NCBI GenBank assembly: GCA_027475525.1
Contig: JAMWFC010000116.1
Location: 2,603,826 to 2,667,825 of the forward strand
Reading direction: 5' to 3'
DNA length: 64,000 nt
Origin: Macrolepiota albuminosa
Taxonomy: Eukaryota > Basidiomycota > Agaricomycetes > Agaricales > Agaricaceae
Position 1 is the first letter of the stretch; every line of letters begins with the position of its first letter. The position numbers and the translations under genes were made by a program. A model generated the notes under the pieces. That model had not been told where the DNA came from and made no database searches. It saw only the letters and a program-made list of their open reading frames with translations. Positions 1 through 11,896 of this stretch are shown here, piece by piece.

Positions 1-1
1 T

Positions 2-539
2 GCGAAAAAACATGTCGAGCTTGCCAAGAATGCAGGGAATGGTCAAGGCATTGATCGTCATCTATTTGGCAAGTTGAATAATGTCAATCGGATATTCATA
101 AGATTTATTTATCATCTTGGTAGGTCTCAAGAAAGTTTTGAAGGAGGGCGAAAAGCTTCCTGAATTGTTCTCCGATCCTGTCTTCCTTCGTTCAAGTCAT
201 TGGGTTCTGAGTACATCGGCCATCTTTTCAAAACATTTCCCTGTCTATGGCTGGGGAGAGGTCTGTCCGATTTTTTCAATTGCTGATGCCTACTTGATTC
301 TTTCTATTTCTGAAGGTTGTGCCAGATGGTTTTGGTGTAGCGTACATGACAGGTTACGATGGTACGAAACTTTGGCTCTTACCCATATGACGATTGAATC
401 ACGCGTATATCCAGATCGGTTGCAATATACCATCACGTCTAGAAGGGAAATGCCCAATGCCAAGTTCTGCGAGGAGATTTCAAAAGCTGCTATTGATCTA
501 TACGCTTTGTTCTGTGGGGCGGGAAAGTCTAAGCTGTAG
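2..539 (+). CDS. Carnitine O-acetyltransferase, C-terminal part (gene enters from the left edge)
   Basis: This is the last part of a choline/carnitine acyltransferase, which moves acetyl groups between CoA and carnitine so they can enter mitochondria or leave peroxisomes. Reading exons 2-68, 124-260, 316-361 and 415-539 gives family landmarks in order: a GIDRHLFGLKKVL block, a GWGEVVPDGFGVAYM block, then the YTITSRR strand, ending at TAG 537-539. The first intron (69-123) works only as GC-AG (donor G|GCAAGT); a GT donor two bases on breaks the conserved frame. The N-terminal catalytic half lies outside the window, so mitochondrial or peroxisomal targeting cannot be judged. Family assignment is firm; the exact paralogue is not. 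Confidence 0.88.
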
Positions 540-689
540 ATTACCTCAGCCTTGATCTTCACCATCTGGTGTACTGTAGCGGAGTGTATGGTGCCAACCG
601 TCGCATGTCCAAATAGTGTCTTATTCCACGTAACGATAACAGGGGACCAGTTGTTACCAATACTTGGAAAAATTTTTGGGCTCTATTTA

Positions 690-1012
690 CCACCGCTAGG
701 TATCCAGAGCTCCCAATCATCACGGTAGGTCCAAAGATTTTCTTCAACTGCACCCACGCACAATCGGCCATCTTCTCCTTCAATGATTGATGCAGTACCG
801 GCTTTCATCAGCAGTGTCGAGCTATTCACTCTCATGGCCGAAGGTTTCACGCACAATGTTTAACAGCAATCCAAGGTGATTTATGCAGGCAAGTAGAGCA
901 ATAGGAATGTCATCAGTTGGTTTAGTAGTCATTGTTACGCAGAGATATTGCTGGTTCTTCATTTTGTACCTTAGATTCAACCACCACAAAACTTAGTCGG
1001 TTCGTGCTATGC
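690..1012 (-). other. Coding-like islands in the 540-1301 intergenic region, gene not resolved
   Basis: No recognised gene lies between the acetyltransferase stop and RPF1. On the minus strand two adjacent stretches look protein-like. One starts at an ATG near 955 and contains PTDDIPIALLACINHLG. The other, around 695-830, contains EGEDGRLCVGAVEENLW followed by YRDDWELWIPSGG. They sit in different frames and the gap between them is too short for a normal intron. They may be two exons of a small gene, a decayed gene or chance. I recognise no family. The remainder (1013-1301) is presumably the RPF1 promoter. Confidence 0.25.
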
Positions 1013-1301
1013 GCAGAGTGAGCCTACATAACGTTTCCGCAACGGGGGAAGAGTTTTGTACTCAGTAGCTTGCGCACTGCGTTGGTAGCTTCCCTCTGTG
1101 GGTGCCAGCGGATTCTACCAAGGTCACTTGGGGCATCCGTTGGTGGCAAGGGCGTTCTGTACTCGTGCCTACCTGACCAGATGGTGGTTGGTGGTTCAGT
1201 TGGATCAAACTTTGCTTGTGCATGTTATGATGGAGGATCGAATACTTCCTAAATTTTGATTCGAAACTAGTTTGCTGCTTCAACACAGCTGATACGTATG
1301 C

Positions 1302-2687
1302 ATGTCTTCCTCTCAACTTCACCCCATGTACATCAAAAACAAGATGAAACGAGAAGAAGTGGCCCGTAAGAACAGAAAGGCCAAAAATCAGCAGAAACTG
1401 GAAAGACGACTTGCCATAGCCAAAGCTGAGGCTAATGACCCTGCTGCGAAGAAAGTGAGTACAGACTGTGAATACATTAAATACATGCTGACCATCCGAA
1501 TATCAGAAACGTCTAGCAGAAAATGTTCCGCGGACCCTTGATAACATGCGCGAGTTTGATCCCTCAATATTGACGGCAGATCCCAATAATGCTGGTCCGT
1601 CATCGTCACAAGATGCTCTAAACGAGGCAGCGGCAGACATCGAAAACGATCCATTTGCGTCGTACTTCACCTCAAAGGATGATCCTAGTTTGCCCCCGAA
1701 AATATTAGTCACTACTTCACCCAAGGCATCCAAATCAACTTACGAGTTCTGCGATGAGTTGGTGGGTGTGTTTCCTGGCGCGGAGTTTATTCGACGGAAG
1801 AAGGGTAAAGGCTTTGAGATGGGGCGTATAGCTGGCTGGGCTGCTGGGAGGAATTATAAGCATTTGTTGGTTGTTAACGAGGACATGAAGAAGCCAAGTG
1901 CGTCCTTTTTTGCCTCCTTGCAAAATCTCTGGCCGGTTTCGCTGATACGTCTGCCCTATCAGATGCCATTACACTAGTTTACCTACCCAATGGACCAACA
2001 GCCTACTTCAAATTGACTTCCGTCGAACTTACAAAAAACATATTTGTCGTAACATTTCTTGCCGTTAATGTACCACACAGCTCATCTAGTTACCAGGGTC
2101 ATGCCCGTGCAACTCCGCATCATCCAGAACTTGTCCTAAATGGCTTTGTTACACGCCTTGGTCACGCCGTTGGGCGTATGTTCCAGACTACCTTCCCTCC
2201 GCTGCCGGAATTCCAAGGACGACAAGTTGTAACTCTTCACAATCAGAGAGACTTCCTGTTTTTCCGAAGACATCGGTGTGTTCTTGTATCCAAGTCTTGC
2301 GTTATCTGGTACTTACCAGGAATACCTAGTTATGCCTTCCGTTCAACAGAAAAGGTTGCGCTGCAGGAAATTGGACCGAGGTTCACACTTAAACTCAGAT
2401 CATTAAGAAAGGGATTACCTGCTGTGCTTGACTATGGCGAAGCACCCAAACCGTTAGAGTTAGATATCGGACCCTCTGGAGAAATAGAAGAGAAAGTCGA
2501 TAAGCCATCCACGGATGACACCTCCGAGTCAAGCGACGCCAAACCTCGTGAACAGTTTGTTCCACCGAAAACGGACGAGTATTTATGGCAATGGAAGGCA
2601 AGTCCCCGCTTTACACTTATCTGAAACGCTTTAATCAAGGACCATTAGCCCGAATTGGAGACGAACCGTCGAACATTCTTCCTCTAG
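1302..2687 (+). CDS. RPF1: RPF1, Brix-domain ribosome production factor
   Basis: RPF1 is a nucleolar Brix-domain protein that acts with RRS1, RPF2 and 5S RNP partners in 60S subunit assembly and 27S pre-rRNA processing. Exons 1302-1454, 1507-1897, 1963-2045, 2097-2275, 2330-2597 and 2649-2687 join into 370 residues. The order is a basic N-terminal helix rich in Lys and Arg, then the Brix core: [15 protein letters not shown], a [20 protein letters not shown] block, [15 protein letters not shown] and [19 protein letters not shown], then [11 protein letters not shown]. An acidic insert precedes the conserved tail ending RRTFFL. The last intron (2598-2648) must be GC-AG: splicing at GCAAGT yields the conserved [11 protein letters not shown] tail, while the nearby GT does not. 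The frame closes exactly over all six exons. Assignment is secure. Confidence 0.95.
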
Positions 2688-3078
2688 TCAGATGTTTTGG
2701 TTTTGTCCGCTATATCCCTCATGTTGTTGGATAACTCTGACCGGTACTAATACATGTGAGATCGAAAAGTCTGATTAAGGCCTGCGATGTTATCAAGCTT
2801 TCAAGCTCCTGTCTTCTTTTCATCACGCTTGAACTGTGGCTACGTACGAGGATATGGAAAACTATTAATTATTTCATCTTGCCAAAAATGATCTTTCATA
2901 TTAAACACATGTATGACACTTGCAAGCATCACTATCATTCATTAAATTGTTACATGGCTGTGTGGGTTTCAAGCAACGCTTAAGCTTATCTTACAGGAAG
3001 GTCAATATGGAAATGGGTATGCAGTGTTGCCTATGTAAGTATCCTTTCTAAACACATTAAGCAAGTATGAAAGGTGCT
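2688..3078. other. Intergenic, no gene seen
   Basis: AT-rich spacer between the stop of RPF1 and the stop of a minus-strand gene (convergent 3' ends). The open frame at 2756-2983 has no recognisable motif and low-complexity composition, so it was left out. Confidence 0.6.
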
Positions 3079-3740
3079 TCAAGTCGAGACGCTGTCTATA
3101 TTTCGCGTCTTGTCAGGCTTCTGTGGAAAGCATGTGAAAGACTCCCTGGAGGGTGATGGAGTTACATAAAATGAGAGTCCATAGTGGCCATACTTCGGCG
3201 ATGTGAACGCTTCCTTCGACATTGGAAATGACACTTGTAATGGACCCATGACCTGTGTCTCTGCAAAACTTGATGTATCAGCAATTCAGATGAGCAAAGA
3301 ACTATTGCTAACCTGGGGTGCTTTCCTTCCTACGACGCAATCGAAAAAAAAGACAGACACAAACGATGCTTATCGCAAGGAACATCACCGCGCCTATCGT
3401 TCCTCCAACGATCCGAGAAACGTGTTCTTTCTGAAGTGACCCATTTGAGGTGTCATCTAATGAAAACGATTGATGATATCCGGTGAGTGTCGAGCTCAAA
3501 GGCGATGAAAAGCTTATAAGTGACGAAGGCGCAGCTGTAGTGGATAACGATTAGATAACACAATGACGGAATCTGTTCTTATGTACCAAGAATGAAGATT
3601 TTGTCTGAGCGGCAAACTCGTTCAGTTCATTAGGGTAAGACACATAGCTACGTACCATGGGGGGACGCCGTCCTCGTTTTATCGTCGGTAGGAAATGGCT
3701 GAGATCTGGAATGTCCGGGATGGTGACACGAATTAATCAG
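3079..3740 (-). CDS. Single-pass membrane protein with Ser/Thr/Pro-rich ectodomain, 5' end unresolved
   Basis: Read on the minus strand, exons ending at 3656, 3534-3313 and 3260-3079 join in frame. They encode a Ser/Thr/Pro-rich segment, then a Gly-led transmembrane helix (GGTIGAVMFLAISIVCVCLFF) followed at once by basic residues (RLRRRK), then a tail of about 60 residues ending at TGA 3079-3081. This architecture is common in fungal plasma-membrane proteins with a glycosylated outer stalk. The splice joint at 3312/3261 turns the last glycine codon into glutamate and keeps the frame. I could not find a signal peptide or the first exon with confidence; more exons may lie in 3741-4280. No function can be assigned. 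Confidence 0.5.
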
Positions 3741-4288
3741 CAAAGCCGGAGCCATGGCCGTATTGAAAGGTATATTCAGAGCTCAAGAACTAGGAGGTGA
3801 ATGTAAGCAACAGATTGTGGGCCCTCCCACGAGCAACAATGGAGGCCAGCTAAACAGTTATGTAGGATCTTGTCATTGTATTATCATGACACTAGATCAT
3901 TCATAAATAGGCAATCTAGATACCAATCGTGATCAGATTTCCTGAAGCTCTATCCTCTTGCCCAGTCGAGTTTGTGAGGGATATATATGCTATGAGTAAG
4001 GTGGACGCCCAGAGGCACAAGGTCAGATTGGCCTGGAGACTTCGTCGTTGTGTGACATGTTATTGTCCCGTTCATGTTCAGGATAGACAGAGTCAACAAT
4101 AGGTCAGATAACAATGGGATCCAATTCAGACGAGGAAGTCCTTATGTTTTGGGGGGTCGAAAGGTAATTCCGGATTCCGATCATGACTTCCAGTTTCGAG
4201 ATATCGAAATTAGTGGCGAGCTCAAGCGCTCAAGTCAGAAGTTACTAATCCAAAGCCAGCCGTATCCATAACTTTTTGACCTTACGCG
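3741..4288. other. Region without a confident gene
   Basis: Probably holds the 5' part of the membrane-protein gene on the minus strand and the promoter of the methyltransferase gene on the plus strand. Short open stretches occur on both strands (for example plus 4074-4271), but none shows a family signature. Confidence 0.4.
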
Positions 4289-5337
4289 ATGAATCTCCCT
4301 GCCAAGAACGAGGAATATGGAACGAAAGAATATTGGTGCATATTCCAGTCTTGTTACTCTGGAGGTCCGCTGAGCTCACTTACTAGGGATCAACGCTATA
4401 CAAAGTAACTCAACTCGTTACCATTGGAAACTTCGTCCTCATTGTAGATGCATCAGGGAAGTTGATAATGGTCACTTTGACTGGTTCAAATCATACGCAG
4501 ATCTTGCTCCTTTTATTCGAGATCTCATTCCAGACAAGGCTTCGCGAATCTTAATGCTCGGATGCGGAAATTCCAAGCTTTCAGAAGAGGTGCATTTCGG
4601 AAACTCTAAGCAGATCGTTCAGTGACTGATCTGTTCTTGAGATGTGGGACGATGGATATAAAAACATTGTCAATATTGACGTCCGTATCTAATGACATCA
4701 GGACTTATTTCATACTGACAAAGAGATGGTAGTACTCGTCTGTCGTCGTGGAACAAATGCAACGGCGACATGAAGAGCTTCGACCGGAGATGGAATGTAA
4801 GAATATCAGGATCAATAAATTCCATTGCACCCATATTTTTTTATTGCTTACAGGGCACGAAATGGACGTCAGGGACCTAAAATTCAATGACGATTCTTTC
4901 GATTTTGCTATTGACAAAGGTGTGTCCATCAGAATTAATCTCGTCGACCTCGACTTCATCAACATATGATCTAGGGACTATGGATGCCATGATGACGACT
5001 AAGGGCGACGTTTGGGTGCGTGCGATGGGCTTGGTATCAAGGGGTGTTTGAAGACTGTCCTGACATTATGCCTAGGATCCACCAGAACAAGTCGTTCAAG
5101 ATTGTAATAAAGAAGTCGACGAGACCCTAAGGTTCATCTTCAAGTTCTTCATATTCAACTTAAGCAGTCCATTCATTTTATTGCAGGGTTCTTCGCAAGG
5201 GCAGGGGAATATTTTTGTACCTGACATTTGGGCAACCTCATTTTCGAAAACAGTACCTAACACGACCTGGAACGACTCTCGAAATAAAACGATTAGGGGA
5301 AGCCTTCCATTATTATTTATACATTATCCGCGCATAA
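4289..5337 (+). CDS. Class I methyltransferase of the EEF1AKMT4 / METTL13 N-terminal type
   Basis: A 204-residue SAM-dependent methyltransferase whose relatives modify lysine on translation elongation factor 1A. Nine exons join perfectly: 4289-4335, 4387-4404, 4457-4589, 4642-4680, 4733-4796, 4854-4919, 4975-5015, 5076-5131 and 5187-5337. The N-terminus has EYGTKEYWDQRYTKE. Motif I is ILMLGCGNSKLSEE, followed by MWDDGYKNIVNID, MDVRDLKFNDDSFDFAIDKG, then TMDAMMTTKGDVWDP and a C-terminal strand with RVLRKGRGIFLYLTFGQPHF. Exon 2 is only 18 nt. The start ATG is the first in frame with this conserved N-terminus. The stop lies 34 bp from the stop of the convergent neighbour. Substrate is inferred from the family. 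Confidence 0.9.
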
Positions 5338-5371
5338 ACAGAAGTTTCGCCATTACTGTCAGTGTTATCAT

Positions 5372-7100
5372 CTAGAACAGGAACTTGACATTTTTGTAGA
5401 AGTCCAGCATCGGATTCTCCCCATTGCGAAGACGCGTTCTGTTTAACTCTGCGTATGTCTCCATAAATTCCGAATGGGTGAAAACATTGGATTTACGCTC
5501 CCCCACGGGAAGACCGCTGGCCGAGGTAACACCATCAAGGGGACTTCTTCTATCGTTTGATCGGTACGAAGAAAAATAGTCCTCCCCAAGTGAAATGGAT
5601 GTCGAGGTCGTCATTAATGGAGTAGATCGCATTTCTGATTTCGATTTAACTGAGGGATTCTGATGAGACATTATGTGTTCATACATATCTCGTAGATGTT
5701 CAAAATTTGTGGGAAAGAAGATGTCGAAATAGCCTTGCCTTACAAGGAGGGTAGTACATGGGACCGTGGTATTTCGGAACCGCGTCTGTACAACGGGTGC
5801 ATTGACACCGTTGATTGTATTGGGTAGAGATGAGAAGTCGGAAAGTAGTAGACGATGCCGAGGGAAACAATTCCGGAGGGTACGCAGAAGACTTAGAAGT
5901 CGGGTAGGGATATACTCCTCGCGTGAGAGATTGGGAGCAAAAGGCATGGATAAATAAAACTTGCGCAGCGCATCGGAAGACTGTAATATCCTGCTGACAG
6001 GTAATGGATGTTTAAGACGGTGCCTCAAGTCTAAGAATTCAGCGATTAGAGGGTCAGAGACTGGCGTATAGATCGTCTCAAAATCGCCATGAGGGTCAAC
6101 TGTAACAACCCCTTGGTATGGTTCGAGCGTTTTGAGGTCATATCGGACTACATCGTGTGCGAAATTGTCCTACATGTAGTGTTAGATGAATGAATGGTCC
6201 AGCCCGTCGACGAGAACATACGATAACCTCCATGGCAACGAAAAAGCAAGGCGCCAGTTCTCTTGTCTCCCAATGAAAGATACTTTTGTGCGTGACTCTG
6301 ACATTCGGGTGAACCTTGTATAACCTTTTCTTTTGCATCTGGACCAGCCTGCCGCTGATCTCGATGATATTATAACGAGTTCGATCGTATACCTCGGGGT
6401 GTACTTCCTGGAGGTAATCGAGAATATCCACTGCTAAAGTCCCATTCCCGGCACCAATTTCGTAAATTATGAAATCTTCGTATGGGAAGTATTTTAACAA
6501 ATACTCCGCCACAAGGCATTGGGCAATTGCCCGGCCAAACCAGGGCTATGGAACAGCACATTCTCTAAACACGCGAATTTGAGATGGACACGACAGACAT
6601 ACTTTGAAGAGTTCTGTTGGTGTATGCCACAATTGCCTACCAGGACCATCGTGCTTGTCCGCACCATAAGCAGCATACTTGTGCGCGACTACCTCCTGAA
6701 ATTCCGTCGAGTCCCTCAATGAATTAAATCCAACTGCGCTACCGTCTGTGTTGAAGATGTTTGCTTGATTCGGAAAGTAACCATAGTTTGGATTGTACAG
6801 TGAATCCTCGATGAAATCGCGTACGAGCATTTGCACACCACGAGGCGGCCCGGTAGCACGTTCCAACGTATTGGCAGTAACAAATTTCAGGTCAGAGTAC
6901 TTCGTCTGTGATGTCTGAAGGAGCGGGGAAACGTTGTAATTCCATCTATCGCGTGGTACGTTGATATCGTTTTTGCCTTCAGTCTCGGAGTTGGTCCTAT
7001 TTCGTGCTCGGGAATGCGTCGAGTAGAAACAGCGCCGCAGAACGTCATGCGCCGGGCGTTTCCAAAGACATCTCGTGAAGGCTGTGCCCAGGTTTAACAT
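5372..7100 (-). CDS. NDUFAF7-type mitochondrial arginine methyltransferase (MidA family)
   Basis: Homologue of NDUFAF7/MidA, a mitochondrial matrix methyltransferase that dimethylates an arginine on the complex I subunit NDUFS2 during assembly. Exons 7100-6603, 6545-6222 and 6169-5372 give 539 residues. The N-terminus is Arg-rich with few acidic residues, as expected for a mitochondrial presequence. Then come the family block LVRDFIEDSLYNPNYGYF, the WFGRAIAQCLVAEYL helix, the SAM motif IYEIGAGNGTLAVDIL and FFVAMEVIDNFAHDVV. The start at 7100 is chosen because the presequence begins there; upstream codons stay open but lack an ATG-led conserved segment. The gene is divergent from MMS19 with 158 bp between starts. 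Confidence 0.9.
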
Positions 7101-7258
7101 AGACGCCAGGGGTCCCGTCAGAGCATGAACAAGTGCGATATCGGGGAAACCTTCCGAAAAAGGAACGACCAGAAGAGATTTATGCACACGTGACAAGGAA
7201 AAGGAACCGGACCCGCCCCCTGGTTGTCTCGATCTCCTGAATATCTACAACAGAAGAT
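7101..7258. promoter_or_regulatory. Shared divergent promoter, NDUFAF7-like / MMS19
   Basis: Only 158 bp separate the two start codons on opposite strands, so both promoters must overlap here. I see no clear TATA box. Confidence 0.5.
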
Positions 7259-10200
7259 ATGACTTCTGCTGGGAGACTGGTGGAGACATGGATGGCCTCC
7301 GGGAGAGATGACGAACTATCGGAAATTGTCTCAGGTATACCTTTCAGATATCTCGACATGACCTCTTTGACCAGGAAGATTACAGAGATATCTGAGAATA
7401 AACTCACACTTTTGGACGTTGTCAAAGCTTTAGGTGAATTCCTTACTTCCGAAGAGGACACCATTAGGACCAAAGGTATAGTCTGATATACTAATCTAAC
7501 GATTGTTTTAATCTGTCTTCGACAGGTGTTGATCTTCTGTCATTGGTCTTGAAACGCTGTCCGACTGAAAAACTCAATCATCAATCTGGTATGGACCTCT
7601 CCTTTTCTGCTGTGATTGTCAATGTCATCTTATCTTACCAGTTGCGCCCCAGTTCGTGTTCTGACGACATTTTACTGTGGAAAGTTGGATGATACTGAGA
7701 CTATCATCCCCGCGTTGAATGGCCTTCATACGCTAACCTCACATCCATCATGTTCTTCATACGATGCTACTTCGATCGTACAGGCGTAAGTTGATTTCGG
7801 ACTCCAAATTCACAAAATCAATACCCTGCATCTCCAGTATCTTCGTTCACGTAAGAATGAGAGTTCTTGTGCACTCGGTTAGGTTCCTGGTATTCTCGAT
7901 AATTGACAATCTTATGGCTCGAAATCGGGATGGTACGTATCGAGATGTCTGTCAGATCCGTGCTACAGGTACTGACATCCCTTTAGCTTTGAAGAAAATG
8001 GGGAAAGCCTTCCTTTCAGGATATGCCTCGCTTGCTGAAGGCGAGAAGGATCCTCGCAATTTGCTCGTCGCTTTTGCAATCGCTCGCGTCATTCTCATAG
8101 AATTCGACATTGCAGAGCACGTCGAAGTGTGTATTAAATCAAGTTCCTGCTAACCTCTTCTAAACACAAACTCTTTTTAGTCTTTATTCAACATCACATA
8201 TTGTTACTTCCCGATCACATTTCGTCCTCCACCTAATGACCCTTATGGGATCACGACCGACGATCTCAGAAAAGCACTTAGGTCAATGCCTTGTTTCCGA
8301 GTTGCTCAAAAACTAATGGTTATACAGAGGTTGCCTCAGTGCGTCTCCATCTTTCGGTTCACTTGCCATACCCGTGTTTCTAGAAAAGCTGACGGCTGGT
8401 TCTCCTGCTACCAAGGTATTACCGCACTTGCTTCGATGTCCGCTCTGATATAAATCCATCTTCAGAGAGATACCCTTCAGACTATGTCCATTTGTTTCCC
8501 GGTTTATGGTTCTGCACTAGCTCGCACTTCGGCACGTCAACTATGGAATGCCCTCAAACTAGAGGCAAGTCTTTTACACGTTTTCGCACAAATTGGCCCT
8601 CATCCCGAACAGATTTTCCAACCTACTGACCCTTTGACGGAAGAGGAAGCACTTAAAACTACACAGGCTTTAGTCGCAACGATATATCAGCACGAAGAAG
8701 ATGCGATTGAATCAGATGTCGATGTTCAAGGGCTAGCTAGGGACGTATGCGAAGAGTGCATCCACATCCTACGCGAGCCAGAAAAGAACCAGGCGAAACC
8801 TGCCATCAAAGTTCTCTGTGCATTCATGTCTACAACTCGTAGGTTTTCCTGTGTTCTTAATAAGCTATCTATTGAGACCTTTTCTTCAGCATCCGTGTCG
8901 CGATACACGCTATCACAAGCGATCCCTCATCTCGTAAAATTATTTTTGAATCCTGACGAGATTTCCAACCGGTCACCAATTCTCATCTTACTTGCGGACT
9001 TGGTAAACGCTGCTCGTGATTCTATGCCATCAGACGTTACGCATTCGACCCTTGTTCCAATGATGCCCTACAAAGACGAGGTCCTCGGCATTGTAAGCGT
9101 TGGTGCGAAAGCAGCGACTTCTCGCATCCCAGCTATTGGTTTACTCCGAGGTCTGGTCAGCACAAAAATGCTTCTTTCAGATGAGGAATTGGGTTTCATC
9201 GTTCACTCCGCCAATGAGATATTTATGGATGAAGGGGCAGGTAACGACGACTTCAGGTATGTCTCTCTTATGATAGATGATTTTATGATTCAATCACGTC
9301 ACGCAAAGTGATTCTGCAATCCTGGAAGTACTATCGATAATCTCCAAGACTGCGCCACAACACGTAGAAGAGCAAACATTACCGCTATTGTTCGATGCGC
9401 TACCTGAACGGGCACCACCTCGAGATGCGCCGTTAGAAAGGATCAAAGTTTGGAGAATATTGCTGGCATTGCAGACCCTCTGCGTCCAACAACGGTTGTT
9501 TGAAGTCCTTGTCATACGGCTCACTACGAAGGTCGATTTGATCTGTCTTTCAACGAAGCACGATTCCATAGAGGACGCGGAGCCGGACGCCGCATATGTC
9601 CACTCTTTACTCAAGACTGTTGCAGACACCTTGACGACCAAAGTTGATTCGGGGCACCTCGACGTTGCCAAATACATCGACCGTCTTGTTCCTGGTCTAT
9701 ATAACCTTTTCTTCTATTCTGCACTACAACGGGAATGGACAATAGTTACCGACCATCGTCTTGTGAGGGTGACGTCGGATATTATTACATTGGTCACACA
9801 ATGTGTCCCTGCTCAGTCAGTCATTATCTTTGAGTGATATTCTTAATCATTGCGTTCAACACCGTCAGCAGACGACAAAGGGCCTTTATCGCATCTGTGT
9901 TCGATGTATTATCGTCAGGAAAAGTGCATGGGTTTGCGGAAGGCCTTCAGAAGTTCCCTGCTGACATCAAGCTTCGACTTTTCGATGTAATATCCTAACC
10001 CGTCATTTTATTATTGAGCTTCTGACGGGAATGATAGCCATCTGCTACAACAGCTCAAAAAAACCTGCTTGCGTTGTTGACCGCAGGTGTTATTACCGCC
10101 CACAACGAGGTTAGTCTTTTCATCCCCTGGTAAATGCCATCTCATCTATGTTCCAGGTTTTGCCCCCCCTGCCGTCACTTGACATGTTTTTCAGTGATTT

Positions 10201-11666
10201 GTTGAAATGGAGTATTCTGCAAACGGATCATTATCTCCAAAGAGAATCTGCGTGGCACTTGATCTCCTCCGTTCTGAATAAACATGCTGACAGTAAGTCA
10301 TGTACGACCAACCTAGAAATCAAATGTCGGTTAACCCTTGCTTTTTAATAGCTGCGGCAGCGTTCTTGGAAGACAAAATTATAAACTTCTGGCCGAAGTT
10401 TATCGCTACTAGCGAGGTGTCTATAGAGCAGCGTCGCTGGGGTTTGCAAGCTTGGGTCTGGGTGCGATATGGTCCTCATTGCTTGTTCATGACATGAATT
10501 CAAAATCGCATCCAGATTTGCAAAGCTTTAGTCGTGCAGAAGCATACTTCTCTCGCTCGCTTCACAGACAAGATTTTTGAGCTATTAGCTGATGATCATA
10601 TTGGTTGGGATGCTGCGAGGACGCTGGGAGATATTGCAAGCTCCGATCAAATACTAACGAAACGCAATCATGCTGTTATGAAGGTAGCAGCTTATCCTTT
10701 CTCTGAATGCAAGCAGCTGATCCTCCATTGAGATCCTACATGCTCAAAGATTTGTTAATGGTATCCTTCCACGCATAATCGCAGGCGCGCAAGATTCCAG
10801 CAGTACGTACATAGCATTTGGATTCTAGGACTTGTCGACAATACATCTTTTCAGAACTCCTTCATGAACAAACTGCATATCTGGTTGCTCTGACGTCCTT
10901 GATCAAAGCTATTCCCAAAACATCTTTTCAGAACTCCTTCATGAACAAACTGCATATCTGGTTGCTCTGACGTCCTTGATCAAAGCTATTCCCAAAACAG
11001 CCTATTCACATGAGATGACAACAGTGCGTTGTGAAAATGGCAACCCTTTGGTTTTATAACGATGCGTTTAGCTTATGCCTCTACTCATACGAGGATTAGA
11101 ATTAGCTGACTTCAATCTTCGAGCTGACGTGATTGACACACTCCTTGCTGCTGCAGAAGGCGATACTCGGACCATAATTTAGTCTCTGAACATGCCCCTG
11201 CACTTGTGACCTATATGTTGAAGAACAGTGTAGTCAGCGAGATGCCTTCCATTGTGCGAGCTGTATCTTCCGTCGGCTGATGGAGCTAGCTGACCATAAT
11301 ATCCTGTAGCGAGTAAGAACAACTGCATTGCAGTATTGGGCATATTGCCGAAGATTGTACGGTACGACGTACTACACCCATCTAAGTCAAGAGTACTTCG
11401 CGAATTGGCGAAAGTCCTCGATGACCCTAAAAGATCCGTTCGAAAGGAAGCTGTGGACACACGGTCAGTTTCACTTTTTAATTGGCGAAAGTCCTCGATG
11501 ACCCTAAAAGATCCGTTCGAAAGGAAGCTGTGGACACACGGTCAGTTTCACTTTTTTGTCATACATTGTTTTTCTGAATGTCTCTTTCAGAGCTATATGG
11601 TAGGAATTCTCAGACTCAATCCCTCCATACATGCTAATCCTTTCCAGGTTCAAATACAGTGGATAA
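7259..11666 (+). CDS. MMS19: MMS19, cytosolic iron-sulfur assembly targeting factor (HEAT repeats)
   Basis: MMS19 is a large HEAT-repeat protein that docks the CIA targeting complex on nuclear Fe-S clients such as XPD, DNA polymerases and primase. Landmarks run in order through many short introns. The N-terminal block is VVKALGEFLTSEEDTIRTKG, then LTTFYCGKLDDTETIIPALNG, the hallmark GEKDPRNLLVAFAIARVI, CYFPITFRPPPNDPYGIT, a long central HEAT region (8484-9836) and the C-terminal LAKVLDDPKRSVRKEAVDTR. The last coding bits are micro-sized: an exon at about 11590 and one starting at 11648, giving an AIWFKYSG tail that matches the family's ending, with stop TAA 11664-11666. Two 77-bp duplications (10843-10996 and 11403-11556) break the frame; with one copy each it reads through. 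Identity is secure, exon edges partly unverified. Confidence 0.9.
10843..10996. repeat. 77-bp perfect tandem duplication A, inside an MMS19 exon
   Basis: Copies 10843-10919 and 10920-10996 are identical; the match runs three bases further by chance. Two copies shift the MMS19 frame by two bases; one copy gives a continuous HEAT-repeat segment reading LLHEQTAYLVALTSLIKAI. Likely an assembly artefact. Confidence 0.95.
11403..11556. repeat. 77-bp perfect tandem duplication B, MMS19 C-terminal exon and intron
   Basis: Copies 11403-11479 and 11480-11556 match exactly and stop matching on both sides. The unit holds the end of the exon ending VDTR plus its splice donor, so the donor appears twice. 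Confidence 0.95.
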
Positions 11667-11707
11667 GATTTTGGTATGCAACGGGGTATCGATAACAGGA
11701 CATCCGT

Positions 11708-11861
11708 CTAATTGAAATTGTAGATGATGTGTGGTGGGAGTACAAGTAGAAAAGGAAACTAATGTATGATATATGTTAGCCAAGCTAATTGAAATTGTAG
11801 ATGATGTGTGGTGGGAGTACAAGTAGAAAAGGAAACTAATGTATGATATATGTTAGCCAAG
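11708..11861. repeat. 77-bp perfect tandem duplication C, downstream of MMS19
   Basis: Copies 11708-11784 and 11785-11861 are identical with clean edges. Located in the 3' flank between MMS19 and the convergent minus-strand gene. Confidence 0.95.
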
Positions 11862-11896
11862 GGACCGTGAATGCGATGCGTGGGTATCCATGTTAA

